From contig RBKR01000012.1 in the NCBI GenBank assembly GCA_004835665.1, forward strand, positions 744,001 through 808,000: a stretch of DNA of 64,000 nt, read 5' to 3'. Position 1 is the stretch's first letter. Each line of letters starts with the position of its first letter. A program made the translations under genes and the position numbers. Source of the DNA: Phoma sp. XZ068 (lineage: Eukaryota; Ascomycota; Dothideomycetes; Pleosporales; Didymellaceae). Positions 42,821-55,089 of this stretch are shown here, one piece after another. The notes beneath the pieces were generated by a model. That model searched no databases, had not been told where the DNA came from, and was given only the letters and a program-made list of their open reading frames with translations.

Positions 42821-44666
42821 ATGAAGCTCCATAATTATCCAGGATCTCTTTCTCTACTTTTATTGTCTACATCTGCGACTGCAAGTGCGTTTAATTACTC
42901 TACTGTCTCAGAGCACTGCGAAGACATTTACCAATTCACTGGAGATGCTGGCTTGGAGGCATCCACCGAGGTCACTAATGTTACGTATATTGCTGCAGAC
43001 GGAGCTACTCCAGCATACTGTTCAGTGGAAATGTGGGTAGAGAAATACACCGGTGTACTTATGTAGTAAGTCAGTCTCATTGCATTATCTTGCTCTTGGG
43101 AAGCTCCCAGTCAGCGCTCAGCGAAACCAATCACATCGTTTCGAATGGCTTTCTGGTGAGACTTGTTGCTGAGAATTTTCTGACATAACTAGTCTTCCTG
43201 CTGAAGGAAAAGACTGGAAAGGATTCTTCTCGTCGCACGGGTGTGGCGGCTCTTGCGGCGTTACTGGACTGGATTACGCCTACGGGTACGGCGAAGGGCC
43301 GTTCGGCGCAGATTTACTCCGTCGTGGTTATGTTGCTAGTGGAACAGATATGGGTCACCAAAACTCCAATTACCCAGTGAGTTTTCTACTTTACGATCAT
43401 TTGAAGACTCATCCTAAAGCGGCTCTTATAGAATCAAACACTCTCCAGCTGGTTAGCATTCAGGAACAACCGGACAACAGAGATAAACTTCGCTTATCAA
43501 TCCACACATCTACTTGCGGTGGCTGGTAAAGCATTAACCGAGTTCTACTACGAGAAGCCCGTTCAACACTCTATATGGCGAGGCGGTTCGACAGGAGGAA
43601 GACAAGGCTTGATGATTGCTCAACGATTTCCCCATGACTACGATTCCATCCTTATTGGCTATGCAGCCTCAAATGAAACCGGCATTGGGGGCATTCAATT
43701 CCCCTATCTCGCGCAAGCGAGCCGGTACGAGAACGGCTCATTCATCTTCACCATGGCAGACATCCAATCTATCCACAAAGGAGCTGTCGCTGCATGCGAC
43801 GCAAACGACGGACTCGTGGACGGCATCGTGGATCCATCTTACAAGTGTGACTATGATCCAGTATCTATCCTCTGTTCCGCTACCAAAACAACAAACTGTT
43901 TAGCCAACATGGACAAAGTCAATGCAGCTCGTAAGATGTATGGGTATCCATCCAACAGCAAGACAGACAAACTCATCAGCGCCAAATATGTTCCAGGCTC
44001 AGAGTTGGAATGGGCAATGTGGACTTCAATCAGCGGCTGGAACTTCGCCGAGTCGTTTACTCGAGACGCAGCGTTCCAACAAGATCTGCCTCTCAATTGG
44101 ACACTTGATCAGTATGACTGGGAAACATACCCATACCAAGTTCAGGAAATGGAAGACATCTACGGAGTAGGCAGCGGTGATCTATCTATCTTCCGTGACC
44201 GTGGTGGCAAGATCATCCATTATCATGGCTGGGCCGACTCCAATGTTAGCCCCGTGTGGAACTTGAAGTATTATGAACAGTGAGTGGCATCGTTTTAGAT
44301 GGATGACTTTGACTGACGAGCAATAGCGTTCTTAATTTGATGGGTGGTCTTGAAGAAGTTCACAAGTTCTACCGCTTCTTCTTTTTCCCAGGAATGGCAC
44401 ATCTCGATGTCAGTGATTCAAGCACGGTTGCTTACAGATGGAACCACTACGACTACCTGGAAGCTTGGTATCTCGAGGACAAAGCCCCAGAATCCCTGCT
44501 GGTCACTCGATACAACCTGACTGCCAAAGCACCTATTGACTACCGGAAGTACTTTCCGTACCCTCTCGTTCCAAAGTACACAGGAGAAGGGTTACCCACG
44601 GAGCCTGAAGATGCAGAGAACTGGGAAGGCGTCATTGTCCCAGAATCAGAGGCTGCTGTGTTTTAA
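42821..44666 (+). CDS. secreted tannase / feruloyl esterase family protein lacking the family disulfide
   Basis: Extracellular alpha/beta-hydrolase of the tannase/feruloyl-esterase-B family, which release gallic or hydroxycinnamic acids from plant polymers. Exons 42821-43065, 43193-43376, 43432-44279 and 44327-44666 (introns 127, 55 and 47 bp) give 538 aa. A signal peptide (MKLHNYPGSLSLLLLSTSATA) leads the protein. Catalytic positions are Ser196 in RGGSTGGRQG, Asp412 in HGWADSNVSP and His451 in PGMAHLDVSD. The spacing agrees with family members. Family members usually have Cys before the Ser and Cys after the His, forming a disulfide (CS-D-HC motif); here they are Gly195 and Leu452. The region around FFSSHGCGGSCGV is also unusual. 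It is likely an esterase, perhaps with altered activity. Confidence 0.88.
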
Positions 44667-45720
44667 GTATAGCACTATGTCCTTAAGGCCAAAAATTGAT
44701 CACTGCATAATAAGAACGGTGGATACATTGCAGTTTCGCTTGAAATGCCTTAAGAGCTCAAGATCTCAAGCCTCACCAACACTGTTCTCTTCTTCAAGTT
44801 CTCTTTTCGCCATCTCCTCCACGTCAAACGGATTCAAAGGTTCACAAGGCATGTTCAAAGAACGGGCGAAACTGACATGCACCACATGCCACTTCTTTTT
44901 GAGTACGCGACATGTGTCTAATTGCGCAACATACGACAGCTTGAATGGTAGTTGATACAGTCTATTTTCCTGCGTCGCATGAATTCATGGACTGCAGCGA
45001 AACCATGTACATCGCCCTGTACTTCTAGGTTCCATTTGATAGCAAAGGTCGTAGCTCGGACATGCCAACGAGCAATCTGATTTTGAATGTAGAAAGCAGG
45101 AGCGCCACCACCGGACATACATACGGGGGTACATCTTTCGAATTTGGATCTCAAAGTCTGTGGTCGCGATTTTATACGTATTTTCAATGCACATCAACCC
45201 CACAGCACCACAAGTTGCTTTCCGCATCAAACAAAGTTGAGGAGGATTTGTTCAGAGAAGAAGGCAGCCAAGACATCGAAATTCCCTGAACCTGTTTGAA
45301 GCGCGGCATACTGCAACCTCTCGTCACTCCAGGGTCGGAGACATGCGTCAAGGAAAGAGGCATGTTGCATGACGCAGAATCTTTCATTTTCCGGCAATCA
45401 GAGCCACCATTCTCTGTTTTTCATGCGATAGAGTATTTTTCGGTTCTTGATGGCAGGAGCGAAAAACCACTCCCACATAGCGCGATTGAATATGTGTCTC
45501 TTGAAATGGGAAGGCAGAATCGGTTCCAGACATCGTGTTTTTCTTTCTCCGTTTTTCGAGCATTTCCAACGGAGCAAAATGTGATTGAGTTCAAAGACAA
45601 GAACGTCGCAGAAAAGTATGGATTTGTATGCGTTCTCATTAGCGCAATGATGCACAGCTGGTATCAAATTGTCGATATTGGAAAAAGAAGCTTTACCAAT
45701 GAGGCACCAACGCCTCCCAA
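44667..45720. other. convergent intergenic
   Basis: About 1.05 kb between the convergent tannase-family gene and PRP22. A 142-codon plus-strand frame (45296-45724) overlaps the PRP22 stop codon and has no recognisable features, so it is not called. Confidence 0.45.
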
Positions 45721-48700
45721 CTAACCCCAAGTTCCACCACCGCCTCGCCCTGCCTTCCTCTGCGCACTCAACCTCCAATCATCCTCACCCTGGAACTTAT
45801 TGTGCAGCGGCTGAATCCTCTCCGCCTTCTTCCTCTTGCTCAGTCGATCCGTTGGCGCAACCTTGAAGAACGTCGGCGCCGCCTCGACTAACCACTTCGG
45901 TTCAATGGCCGAACAAACATGCATGTACTCCTTCGTCGTCTCGACCAAGCTATGATACACAACGTGCTCGCTCGGCTTGCCAAAGAGCGAAGACGAAGGA
46001 TGCAGGTACACCGGCGTACCTTCGACGAGCGTTTTGTAGCCTTCAGCGGGATCTTTGCGTGCAGAGTTGCGGAAGAAGCCTGAGCAGAGGGCCTGACGGA
46101 CTTTGATTGTGTTTCGCCCGCAGGAGACGACGGAGTGTTTGTGGCGGGCCATGATTTGGAGGAGTTGGTTTCGCACGTCTTTTACGCGTTGCATGTTTCG
46201 TGGAATGACGAAGTTTTCGTGGCACCATGGCGTGCTGAAACCACCCTGCTTCCACCCGTTGTACACGTTGAGTAGAGTAAGATGGTCACCAGAAGGGTCG
46301 TTAAACTTCTGCTTCTTCTGGTCGGCCTGTTGCTGTTTGTCGCGCGGGCGGTGGAAGACAGATTGTGTGGCGCTTATCATGGCGACGATGGTGAGGATCT
46401 CGTCGGAGCATTGCAGGTCTACGCTCTTGATAAGCGCTTTAGACAGGGTCGGGTCCATGGGGAAGTCGGCCATTTGGCGACCTAAGCGGGTGAGTAGGCC
46501 TTCATCGTCGAGGGAGCCGAGTTGGTAGAGTTCCTCGAGGGCTGTGAGCATGGTATTTGTGGGCGGTGGATCCATAAAATCGAAGTGAAGGAGATCGTTG
46601 ATGCCCATGGCTTTGAGCATCAGAATGGTATTAGACAGGTTCTGTCGCTGAATTTCAGGTATGGTCGTGGGCAGCATTTCATTTTGGAAGGCAGCTTCGG
46701 TATACAGGCGGAAGCACTTTCCTGGGCCTGTTCTTCCGGCTCTTCCACTTCGTTGGCGGGCCTGAGCCTGCGAGATGGGTGTAATCTGCAGTCGGTCCAT
46801 ACCAAGCTTGCCATCGTAGGAGCTCTGTTTTACGAAACCGGGATCCACGACGTAGTAGATGCCATCGATAGTAAGACTGGTCTCGGCGATGTTGGTTGCG
46901 ATGACGACCTTGCGAGTACCGTTGGGTGCAGGCTCGAAGATACGCGATGCCACTTCGGAGGGCAACGCTCCGTAGATGGGCAATATCATCAACTCAGGTA
47001 CGTTCGGGCCTAGCGCTTTCATGCGCTCCGATAGTACCTCGCAGGATGAGTCAATCTCTTCCTTACCTGTCAAGAAGAGTAGAATATCTCCAGCGGGCTC
47101 TGTTAAGTGAATTTGCATGACGGTAACTAGAGCAGCATCTAGGTAGTCTGACTCAGGCTCTCGGCTGTACATGACTTCGACAGGGACTGGATGTGCGTTA
47201 GTACGTTTGTTCGGTCAATGTGAAAGAGATTTGACTTACAGGTCCGTCCAGGAATCGAGAAGATAGGGCACTTGTAGAAGTACTCGGAGAATTTGTCGGC
47301 ATCAAGCGTCGCACTGGTGACGATGAGCTTCATGTCTGGCCGACGCTTGAGGGTCTTCTTCAAGAGTCCAAACAAGACATCTGTGGCGATGGTACGTTCG
47401 TGAGCCTCATCCAGCATGATGCAGCTGTACTTGTTCAACATTGGATCGAGCAAGATCTCTCTTTGCAGAATACCGTCGGTCATGTACTTGATGCGCGTGT
47501 CTGGCGATGTGTTGTCTTCGAATCGAATGGTGTATCCGACTTCGTTGCCGAGCTTACAGCCAACTTCTTCAGCAACACGCTTTGCAACACTCATCGCTGC
47601 AACACGACGGGGCTGTGTACAACCAATGACAAGCTCGTTTGCGTATCCTGCTTCTGCCAGATACTGGGTCATCTGCGTAGTCTTACCAGATCCAGTGTCG
47701 CCGACAACAATGAGGATCTGATGGGCGGCCACGGCCTCGAGCAACTGCTTTCTGAACTTGTAGACAGGGAGGGATTCTCGTTGGTCTTTGATGCTCATGT
47801 TTGTGCGCTTGCCGAACGATGCGTCCTTGCTGTTGGTCGAGATTTTCTTCCATTCGGGCATTGCTTCCGTAGGTTGGTCTCTTCGTGTGTTGCGCAGATC
47901 ACTAGCGAACTGTCGTTGCTGAGCCATAGGGTCATTCCACTGGCTGCTAAGATCCACATTCGCAGCTTCTTTCGCAGCCTTCTCCTGTGCCTCCTGTTGC
48001 CGCAGGTCTCGTCGCTCTTTCGCCAGTGTGTCTCCAGACATGGCTGCTCGGTTGAGCGAGCCATCGGGTGCCTTGATGATTCGAATTGGTGACAGTTCGA
48101 GGGACTGCTTGGTCTGACCAGCCAGGAAGGGCGGTTCCTCTTCGCGTACTTCGATGTCAACGTCCTCCTCTTCTTCGAAGCCTCCTTCGCCAGCGATGTG
48201 TGCATTGTAATCTTCGTCGATGTCCGGGTAATCTGACTTCGGGATGACACCTGATGCGATGAGTTGTTTGATCTCCCATCTTTCAGGTGAGGTCATTCGT
48301 TTTCGCATGCCATTCTTTCGACTGTTGAAGCCCTCTTCGACAACCGGCACGCTGCCGTCCATCAGGCCGGGTATGCCTCCCAGCGCTTGGGAGTTAGCTC
48401 CTGATCCGAATGATTCAATACGTCTTGAGGGTGCGAGGTCGCGCCCTGTCTGTTGGTCCACTTCTTTCATTGACAAGGACAGCCTGCCATTCTCCATCTT
48501 GATGACCTTGACCTTGACTTCTTGCCACCTTGAGAGGAGATCAGATGGGTGGTTGACACGCCCTCCCTCCTGTATCTGAGAAACATGCACCAGTCCATCA
48601 ACCTTACCCTTCACGCCTTGCAAGTTGACAAAAGCACCAAAGTCCTTGACACCAGTGACTTTGCCATTGTAGACCTTGAACAGTACAGGCTCGTCATCGA

Positions 48701-49412
48701 GCTCGGGTGTTGGTGGTCGGCGGAACTCATCGAGGTCTTCGTCTCTGTACTTCTTACGGCTCCGCTGCTTGTCGTGACGTTTGACGGTCCTTGTGCGCCC
48801 AAACTCGTCCTCGAAGACGAGCTCGTCGTGCTCCGGCTGGCGCCGCCCGCGACTGCGCGATCTCGATCGGGACGCGTCTCTGCGCCTGTGCCTCTTGCTT
48901 CCCCTGTCGTCGTCGCTGTCGTACGGGCTCATGCTGCGCTTGCGCGACCGCTCCTTGGACTTCCCGGCTCCTGCGCCCTTACCAGCCAGTCCTTCTAGCA
49001 TCGCAAACGTGTCGTCCAGCGCGTCTGGCTCCGGCGCATTAGTCGCAGGCGCCTCTTCGGTGTCGCTGAATTCGACCTCCTTATCTGCGATCGCGAGGCC
49101 CTTGAAAACGCGCGTCTTGCGGTCGCGGCTGTCGTCCGGATCCTCCGTTGCTTTGGCTCCATTCGCGCCCTTGCTCTTGTACTTGGGATGCAGCGTTAGG
49201 ATCAGGCGATCGATGCTCTCCACCAAGCTGTGCGGGAACTCGGCGCCCATGGCCTCCAGCTGCTCCTTGAAGTCGGCGACGCCTTTTGCGCTGGCATGCT
49301 GGTCGATGACGAACTCGGCAAGTGTCTTGTCGGAGACGCCCAAGTGGTTCTGGATTTCCGACGTGACCTTGGACACGAGCGACAGGAACTCGAGGTTCTC
49401 GAGGTCGTCCAT
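45721..49412 (-). CDS. prp22: DEAH-box splicing helicase PRP22 (DHX8)
   Basis: ATP-dependent RNA helicase that releases spliced mRNA from the spliceosome. Exons 49412-47240 and 47186-45721 (53-bp intron) give 1212 aa (yeast Prp22 1145). Order: N-terminal helical domain (DDLENLEFLSLVSKVTSEI), an RS/basic linker (RRRDASRSRSRSRGRR), an S1 RNA-binding domain at about 240-325 (YNGKVTGVKDFGAFVNL), then the helicase. Motif I is GDTGSGKTTQ near residue 569, motif II is DEAH near 665 and motif III SAT. After the intron come motif VI QRSGRAGRTGPG, the winged-helix/ratchet region and the OB-fold. The S1 domain separates PRP22 from PRP2, PRP16 and PRP43. Its start lies 195 bp from the small divergent gene. 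Confidence 0.96.
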
Positions 49413-49607
49413 TCTTGCGGTTGAAGCCCGGGTGGGCGTGACGTTGCTGCTCAGAAAGTTTTGGGAGATGCGCCATGCGGCTCATCTTGAGCCAAGCTCG
49501 CCCCCGCAGGAATCAGCCACTCACGTTCCACCAGCTCCGCAATCAACCACCACGCTGACCTGTGTCCACTGTGCTGACCTACACGACTACCACCAGCGGC
49601 CTTCACA

Positions 49608-49913
49608 ATGAGTTCTACACTATCCACAAGTGCTGCGCAGCGGTTCCGCCTCGCCACCTCGCTACTAGTCCTCGTCTTCGGTAACTATGAGCTGTGGCGG
49701 ATACATAAGGGCATCCATCCGTACTGGACGCCACGCCTGGAAAAGGCCGGCGTAGTGAGGCAGCGCAACGAGCTGGCAGAGGACGCCAGCACCAAGCCAG
49801 ATGCTGTTGCCGCAGAGCAGCCTGCGCCCAAGGCCTGGATCAAATGGACCGACCTCAACGGCGTCCCCATACCTACCCTCGAGACCCGCGTCCAACCAAC
49901 ACGGAAGAACTGA
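49608..49913 (+). CDS. small single-pass membrane protein, unknown
   Basis: 101-aa single-exon protein, divergent from PRP22 across 195 bp. It has a short polar N-terminus, one hydrophobic segment (FRLATSLLVLVFGNYELW, about residues 13-30), then a basic region (KGIHPYWTPRLEKAGVVRQRN) and a polar tail (WIKWTDLNGVPIPTLETRV). The plain N-terminus with Ser/Thr/Arg and a single helix is reminiscent of small mitochondrial inner-membrane proteins, but I cannot assign a family. The compact position and ordered tail suggest a real gene. Confidence 0.62.
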   Translation: MSSTLSTSAAQRFRLATSLLVLVFGNYELWRIHKGIHPYWTPRLEKAGVVRQRNELAEDASTKPDAVAAEQPAPKAWIKWTDLNGVPIPTLETRVQPTRKN

Positions 49914-51260
49914 GGCTCGATACGAACGGTGTTGGACTACCGTACATGAGATATCTTCTATGTTAATCGTTCACTACATATCAGCAACGACTCGTTGCCA
50001 GTCGCACCCTTTGGAGAAGCGGCGCTGCTTTAAACCAGCTGAAGTCCACAGCATGTTGTACGGCGTTTTGGGCATAAAAACACGGCGTTATGGCGAAGAG
50101 CTGGAATTCGATGACCTCGTATATCGAATGGAATGCTTGGTCTCAGCGATTGATGGTCGCTGCTTTGGACCTCCTCAGCTGTGAATATTTCCTTTGCATG
50201 TGATTGCTGTACCGTTGCATGCCCAAGCGACAACATTCGATCGGTCAGAGTGGCCCGATACCCCAGAGTGATAACAACGGCAAGAGCATACAAGAGCACT
50301 GCATATCCAACTGCATCATGCATCATGCATCTGGGAGTCTTCGACATCGAGCAATTATGAGCGAGAACGGAGTAAACGAAGGCGCCATACCACGCTCGCT
50401 CCACCTTTCGACCGGTAAGATCTTATCTGATCGCAGAATTCCAGATCATTCTTGATCAGATTACGAAATGGAGTCGGCAGTGGCCCTTGCGCTGTGTTAT
50501 GTTTGAAGACGAGCGAAGGCGTGATGTCCCCAGAAGATGGTGCAATCACTCACCACTTTGCCGAATTTGACCTAGCGCCAGCCACTCCGCCGACTTCAGC
50601 ACTGAACAGTATGGCCTTTCTAGATCTCAGGCCATGGGCAGGACCGACCTGCCATATTCGAGATCGCGTTTCAAATCAAAGATGTTGTCACAATCACCGA
50701 AACATGAAGTCGAGGATAAGACAGTGAGACAGGGGCTTCCTTGACTCGAGATGAGGGTGCGCAATTGCTCGACGACCTTCAGCAGCACACTTCGTAGGCC
50801 TGGAAGCACTCAACGTAAGCTTTGCAATTGTCGTCACTACACGACAAGACAATCGAGCTCGTGTTTCCCCGGATCCACGTCCGTGTTACCAAGGAGCGAA
50901 ATGCGGCTGCGTTCCAAATTGATATTACACGGCGGTCAGAAATGTGGAGAAAACGGCCGGTCCACATCTGGCAGGAGTCGTGATTGCGAGCGATGGCGCA
51001 ATCTGCCATGTAAGCGTCTTGACATGAGTCTACGTGCTGCCCGAAGGGTATACCTATAAGTACCTAGACCGCCATTCTTTGCTTTTCCATCCTCATAACA
51101 AGTCTCAACAACGTCAGCCAAGCATCTCCATCACTGACTACTGCTCTTTCGAAACTATTCGCCCATAGGATTACAAGTTCGTCCAACCACTACAGCCGGG
51201 TACCTTACAGAAAGGATCGCCACCAATCAATCCCCGCTCTCCACCACCACTACAGTCGAG
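49914..51260. other. 1.35-kb intergenic upstream of the TauD gene
   Basis: No supported gene. Several short frames lack features. A TTATCTGAT word (GATA-type) is at 50423-50431, about 830 bp before the dioxygenase start. Confidence 0.45.
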
Positions 51261-52509
51261 ATGGCACCAGGACTTGTAGACCCAGCCTTCCAGTCAACTG
51301 ACGCTGCAACCCCTGCAGCTGTCAAGCAAGCTGTCAAGCCTGCCAACACACACAATTACGTTCCAGGACGCACAACTGTCACACAACACGACGACACATA
51401 TGAGTTTGAACACCTTCGACCACGCTTCCCCACCATCACATGGCCAGCACTTGAAGAGATCCCGTACGCCGACAAGGGCTGCCTCGGCGATGTCAACTTC
51501 AAGAACCTACTCTCTTCCGCCACAGAGGTTTTCGACTACAACCCTAAGATCGGCACAGAAGTCCATGGCGTCGACCTTGCCAACCTCACTGACCTTCAGA
51601 AGAACGACCTCGCAAGGCTGATTGCAACACGAGGTGTTGTCTTCTTCCGCAACCAGAAGAACTTCGGCATTGAGGAGCAGCGCGCACTGGGTCAGTACTT
51701 TGGCCAGCTCCACAAGCACGCCACCACAGCCGTTCCTCGTCAAGAAGGACTCGAGGATGTTCATGTTGTGTACACCGGCGAAGGCTCACCAGATCTTCGC
51801 TCCTTGTTCTCGCCCACCTTCCTCTGGCACTCGGACGTATGTACTCTCCTCTCTACTCCTATCTACATGACATACTAACATAGCGTAGGTCACATATGAA
51901 CTTCAGCCTCCCTCTTATACCTCCTTGAAAGTCCTCACTGGTCCTCCCCGCGGCGGCGGCGGCGACACTCTTTGGTCCTCTCAGTACGCAGCATACGACA
52001 TGCTGTCACCCCACATGCAGAAGTACCTCGAGTCACTTACTGCCTTGCACTCTGCAGATTTGCAAGCGCAAGGCACTCGCGATCTCGGTCGCACAGTGCG
52101 ACGTGAGCCAGTTACAACGGAACACCCACTCGTCCGCACACACCCCGTAACAGGCTGGAAGAGCATCTTCTTCAACCCCGGCTTTGTCACCAAGATTGTC
52201 GGCGTCCCCAAGACAGAATCAGACCACATCATCTCGCTTCTCAATGAGATCGTTGCCACCTCCCCTGAATTCCACGCCCGCTTCCAGTGGCAGGCCGGCG
52301 ACGTCGCCTTCTGGGACAACCGTGTTACCAATCACAGCGCGACATACGGCTTTGCGCCCCACCGTCGCCACGCAGTCAGGGTCTGCAACCAGGCTGAGAG
52401 GCCGTACCTTGACCCCAACGGCAAGTCGCAAGAGGACGACCTGTCTGAGCGCTATGGCATCCCCAAGGCCAACAAGGATGGCTCTGGTGTAGTCAACTAC
52501 AACGACTAA
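51261..52509 (+). CDS. TauD/TfdA-type Fe(II)/2-oxoglutarate dioxygenase
   Basis: Non-heme iron dioxygenase of the TauD family. Relatives such as yeast Jlp1 release sulfite from sulfonates; others act on various small acids. Exons 51261-51836 and 51889-52509 (52-bp intron) give 398 aa. Iron ligands are His190 and Asp192 (WHSD) and the distal His341 in TNHSATYGF. The 2-oxoglutarate-binding arginine is in the HRRHAVRV segment (about 347-352). Family stretches ARLIATRGVVFFRNQ, GQYFGQLHKH and GGGGDTLWSSQYAAYD are present. The intron falls directly after Asp192. Substrate is not determined; sulfonate use is plausible but unproven. Confidence 0.92.
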
Positions 52510-53938
52510 GCCTACATCAGCTTACTTATCTAATAATGCTTCCGAAGACCTATCCAGTTGGAGGGTCGGAAAAGGATCTGGCGTCTGGTATATTGTAGCG
52601 TTTTAGCGAGCACTTGTTTCTCAGATACATCGACCAACTCACTGCGAGTGTCGCTTATGATACGATGAATACATATGATTACATCTTAATATTTCGTTTC
52701 CCATGCCTGTACGATGTGATATTATCTAGGTCATGAATACATGTGATCACCAATCGCGAGGTTTGACGCTAACTATTCAATCTCTCGGCTGCGTATATAT
52801 TTTGTCACCTGTTATTCATCATTCTACACATTCTGCAATACTGCTCTTTTCCTCAGAAAAAAAAGTACATTAAAAAACGGCATGTCTCCTCCGCACTGAA
52901 ACAATTCAGCCACGACAGCATGTTGGCCTTCTCTTACCATCGAAAAAACAGATCGATTTCAACCATGACGATTGCCTCTGAGCACCCAAAACACCTTTTC
53001 CGTTCCCATATGCCTGGATTTTACTTTGGTTTATCTTGCCTAACTTGGTTGACTTCCCCTTCTTCCAAAAGTGAGCTTGATGGCTGGAAATTTGGAGTCA
53101 TGCCCATCGAAAAAGAACACAAATGGACTTCATGCCTATCTTGTTCCTTGTCATAATGGAAATATGAACACATGCTCGAGTGAGTGCAGAAATATTCGAC
53201 GCGAACAATTCAATGCTCTGCTTCTTGTGCGATCAAAAACATGGATCCTCCGTTTGATGTCAAACACGGCTAACTCGGTTCATGAACTTGCGTTTTGGTG
53301 ATCGAAATGCATATATAAATGCGGTTCAATCGGTATTACACTCATTTCACACCGTGAGTTCCACTGTGCTATTCTCAAAAGTCAGATTGCAAATGTCATG
53401 GCTTTCCCCTGTGGTGCGCCTCCAAACCTCCCAAGAGCTACAATGTGTTTGGATTGAACGAGACGTATTCAATTTCGAAATCAAGTTCAGGGTCAGAATA
53501 TGGTTTGACAGGACTGTGCTTAGGCTGTATGTCACCATCCCAATAAGCAGCCTCGTAATTTCTCTCTTCTGGGATGTCCGCAATAACTTCACATTAGGTC
53601 AAAATCGCTGACTGAGCAGCTCATGTGCTGTTCCCGCCACATGCCGCATGTATTGTATAGTTATTTCCTCAAACGATAGTACGCCGGACTAGATGTTGGG
53701 TCCCGAAGATGATGAGCGCTCTTCAACCTTCGCCTTGGCAGAGTGCAGGGTAAACGAACAAACGCCGCGCTTCCATTTAGTAGCAAGTCTATTATGTGAA
53801 CAGAGGGTTTTATAGCCCTCGTGCTTTATGCACAGGAAAGGTGGTGTATCTTACCTTTCCGCATATGGCACACTCCCTCTTCATCGTTTCATCATCCACC
53901 TGTAACTGTACCACAAGCAGTTCTGGGTATCGTCCAGT
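52510..53938. other. convergent intergenic
   Basis: About 1.43 kb between the dioxygenase and the convergent F-box gene. Short frames only; nothing recognisable, no tandem repeat. Confidence 0.45.
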
Positions 53939-54676
53939 TCAATGATGAGAATTATCTTCCAACACCCACACCAGCACAACATCCTGACCTAATCCCCCGC
54001 CTATCCCATCCACAGCCAACGTTCCATTCAACTCGTCCAAGACATCGCCCATTTTCACCCCGCTCTTCCTTTCCACTCTAACAGAGAACCTTTTCACACC
54101 GCCAAAGTCCCTATAATTCACATTCGCATACAGTAAATCCCAGCACACACCACCAAGACAGAATACCGTCACCGACGTGGGCGGTCTGACTGCTAGGAAA
54201 TCGTTCTGACGATGTCGTTGTTCGCCATGCACGAGCTCGTAAAGGCTGTCGTACGGGATATCGGTCTGCAGACATATGTTCATCTTGCCTTGGGCCAGGG
54301 AGTCGTATCCATCGATCAGATGAGACGCATACTTGGCGAGCACAGGGTGGAGGTGTGGCGATAAAGTGTCGAGGATCTGGCTTCGTGCGGCTTCGCTCCA
54401 GTAGTAGTACGTATCTTCCATCTTTAATTGCTTTGGTGTGGCTACTTCGTGAGTCACATATGCTTTGGCTTTGTCGCATACATCTTGGGGTAGTATTTGT
54501 TTGGTGGCTAGTTGTCTATGAAGGCTGTCGGGAAGAGGTCGAAGTTGTGGTGGCAAATTTGTTCTTAGCAGGATGCGAAGGTGGTGGGAAATTTGGAAAA
54601 AGCGATCGATGTCGTCCGCGGGGAGGAAGGATATGATGTGAACAAGCAGTTCGGGGATTTGCCATATTCGATGCAT
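53939..54676 (-). CDS. F-box-like protein
   Basis: Single-exon protein of 245 aa. Residues 5-45 (IWQIPELLVHIISFLPADDIDRF, then ISHHLRILL) fit a fungal F-box, which binds Skp1 in SCF ubiquitin ligases. The remainder has no repeat family; it includes DVCDKAKAYVTHEVATPKQL, a probable helical segment, and a C-terminal beta-rich part (SVTVFCLGGVCWDLLYANV). Proteins of this design are numerous in filamentous ascomycetes and mostly uncharacterised. The target is unknown. Confidence 0.75.
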   Translation of the reverse strand: MHRIWQIPELLVHIISFLPADDIDRFFQISHHLRILLRTNLPPQLRPLPDSLHRQLATKQILPQDVCDKAKAYVTHEVATPKQLKMEDTYYYWSEAARSQILDTLSPHLHPVLAKYASHLIDGYDSLAQGKMNICLQTDIPYDSLYELVHGEQRHRQNDFLAVRPPTSVTVFCLGGVCWDLLYANVNYRDFGGVKRFSVRVERKSGVKMGDVLDELNGTLAVDGIGGGLGQDVVLVWVLEDNSHH

Positions 54677-55089
54677 CGTTGGAGTGTCTGAGTGCGTTGG
54701 TTGTTGACCAGCGCAAGGAGGAAGAAATCGTTTCTACTTCTTCAGCCCTGAGGCTGACGTTTCTTTTGCGACAACGCATGAACAAAGCTCACGTCAGCCG
54801 CAATGTGCCAGATACCAAGAAGTGCCTATGGAGAGGCTGGTGTTGTGATAATCAATAAGCGCTTGTAATGCTAAGAGTCTTGACGTATTTCCTGTTTGGG
54901 TAAGAAACAAGCAGAAAGTTTGAAGCATTGTCAGCGTGATGACATAAAACGTACTCGTTACAAGGCTCAAATGGCCATCAATGATACTTGTACTATATTT
55001 TAATTGTGAACACAAATTTGGGGTATACCATGACAAAGCAACCGTTTACTCCTCGCTTCTTCGCCTGACGCCTGTGCTCGAAGATATCA
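54677..55089. other. intergenic
   Basis: About 410 bp between two minus-strand genes: the F-box promoter and the ESA1 3' UTR. An AT-rich part near 54930-55020 is the only feature of note. Confidence 0.45.

Noticed and set aside
45296..45724. A 142-codon plus-strand frame
   Set aside because: Overlaps the PRP22 stop codon, has no recognisable features and is probably antisense to the PRP22 3' UTR.
48781..49611. A 276-codon plus-strand frame opposite PRP22
   Set aside because: Antisense shadow of the RS-rich N-terminal part of PRP22, with no recognisable domain.
50423..50431. TTATCTGAT as an iron-regulatory site for the TauD-type gene
   Set aside because: It is about 830 bp upstream, the motif frequency is near chance, and the gene has no known iron-acquisition role.
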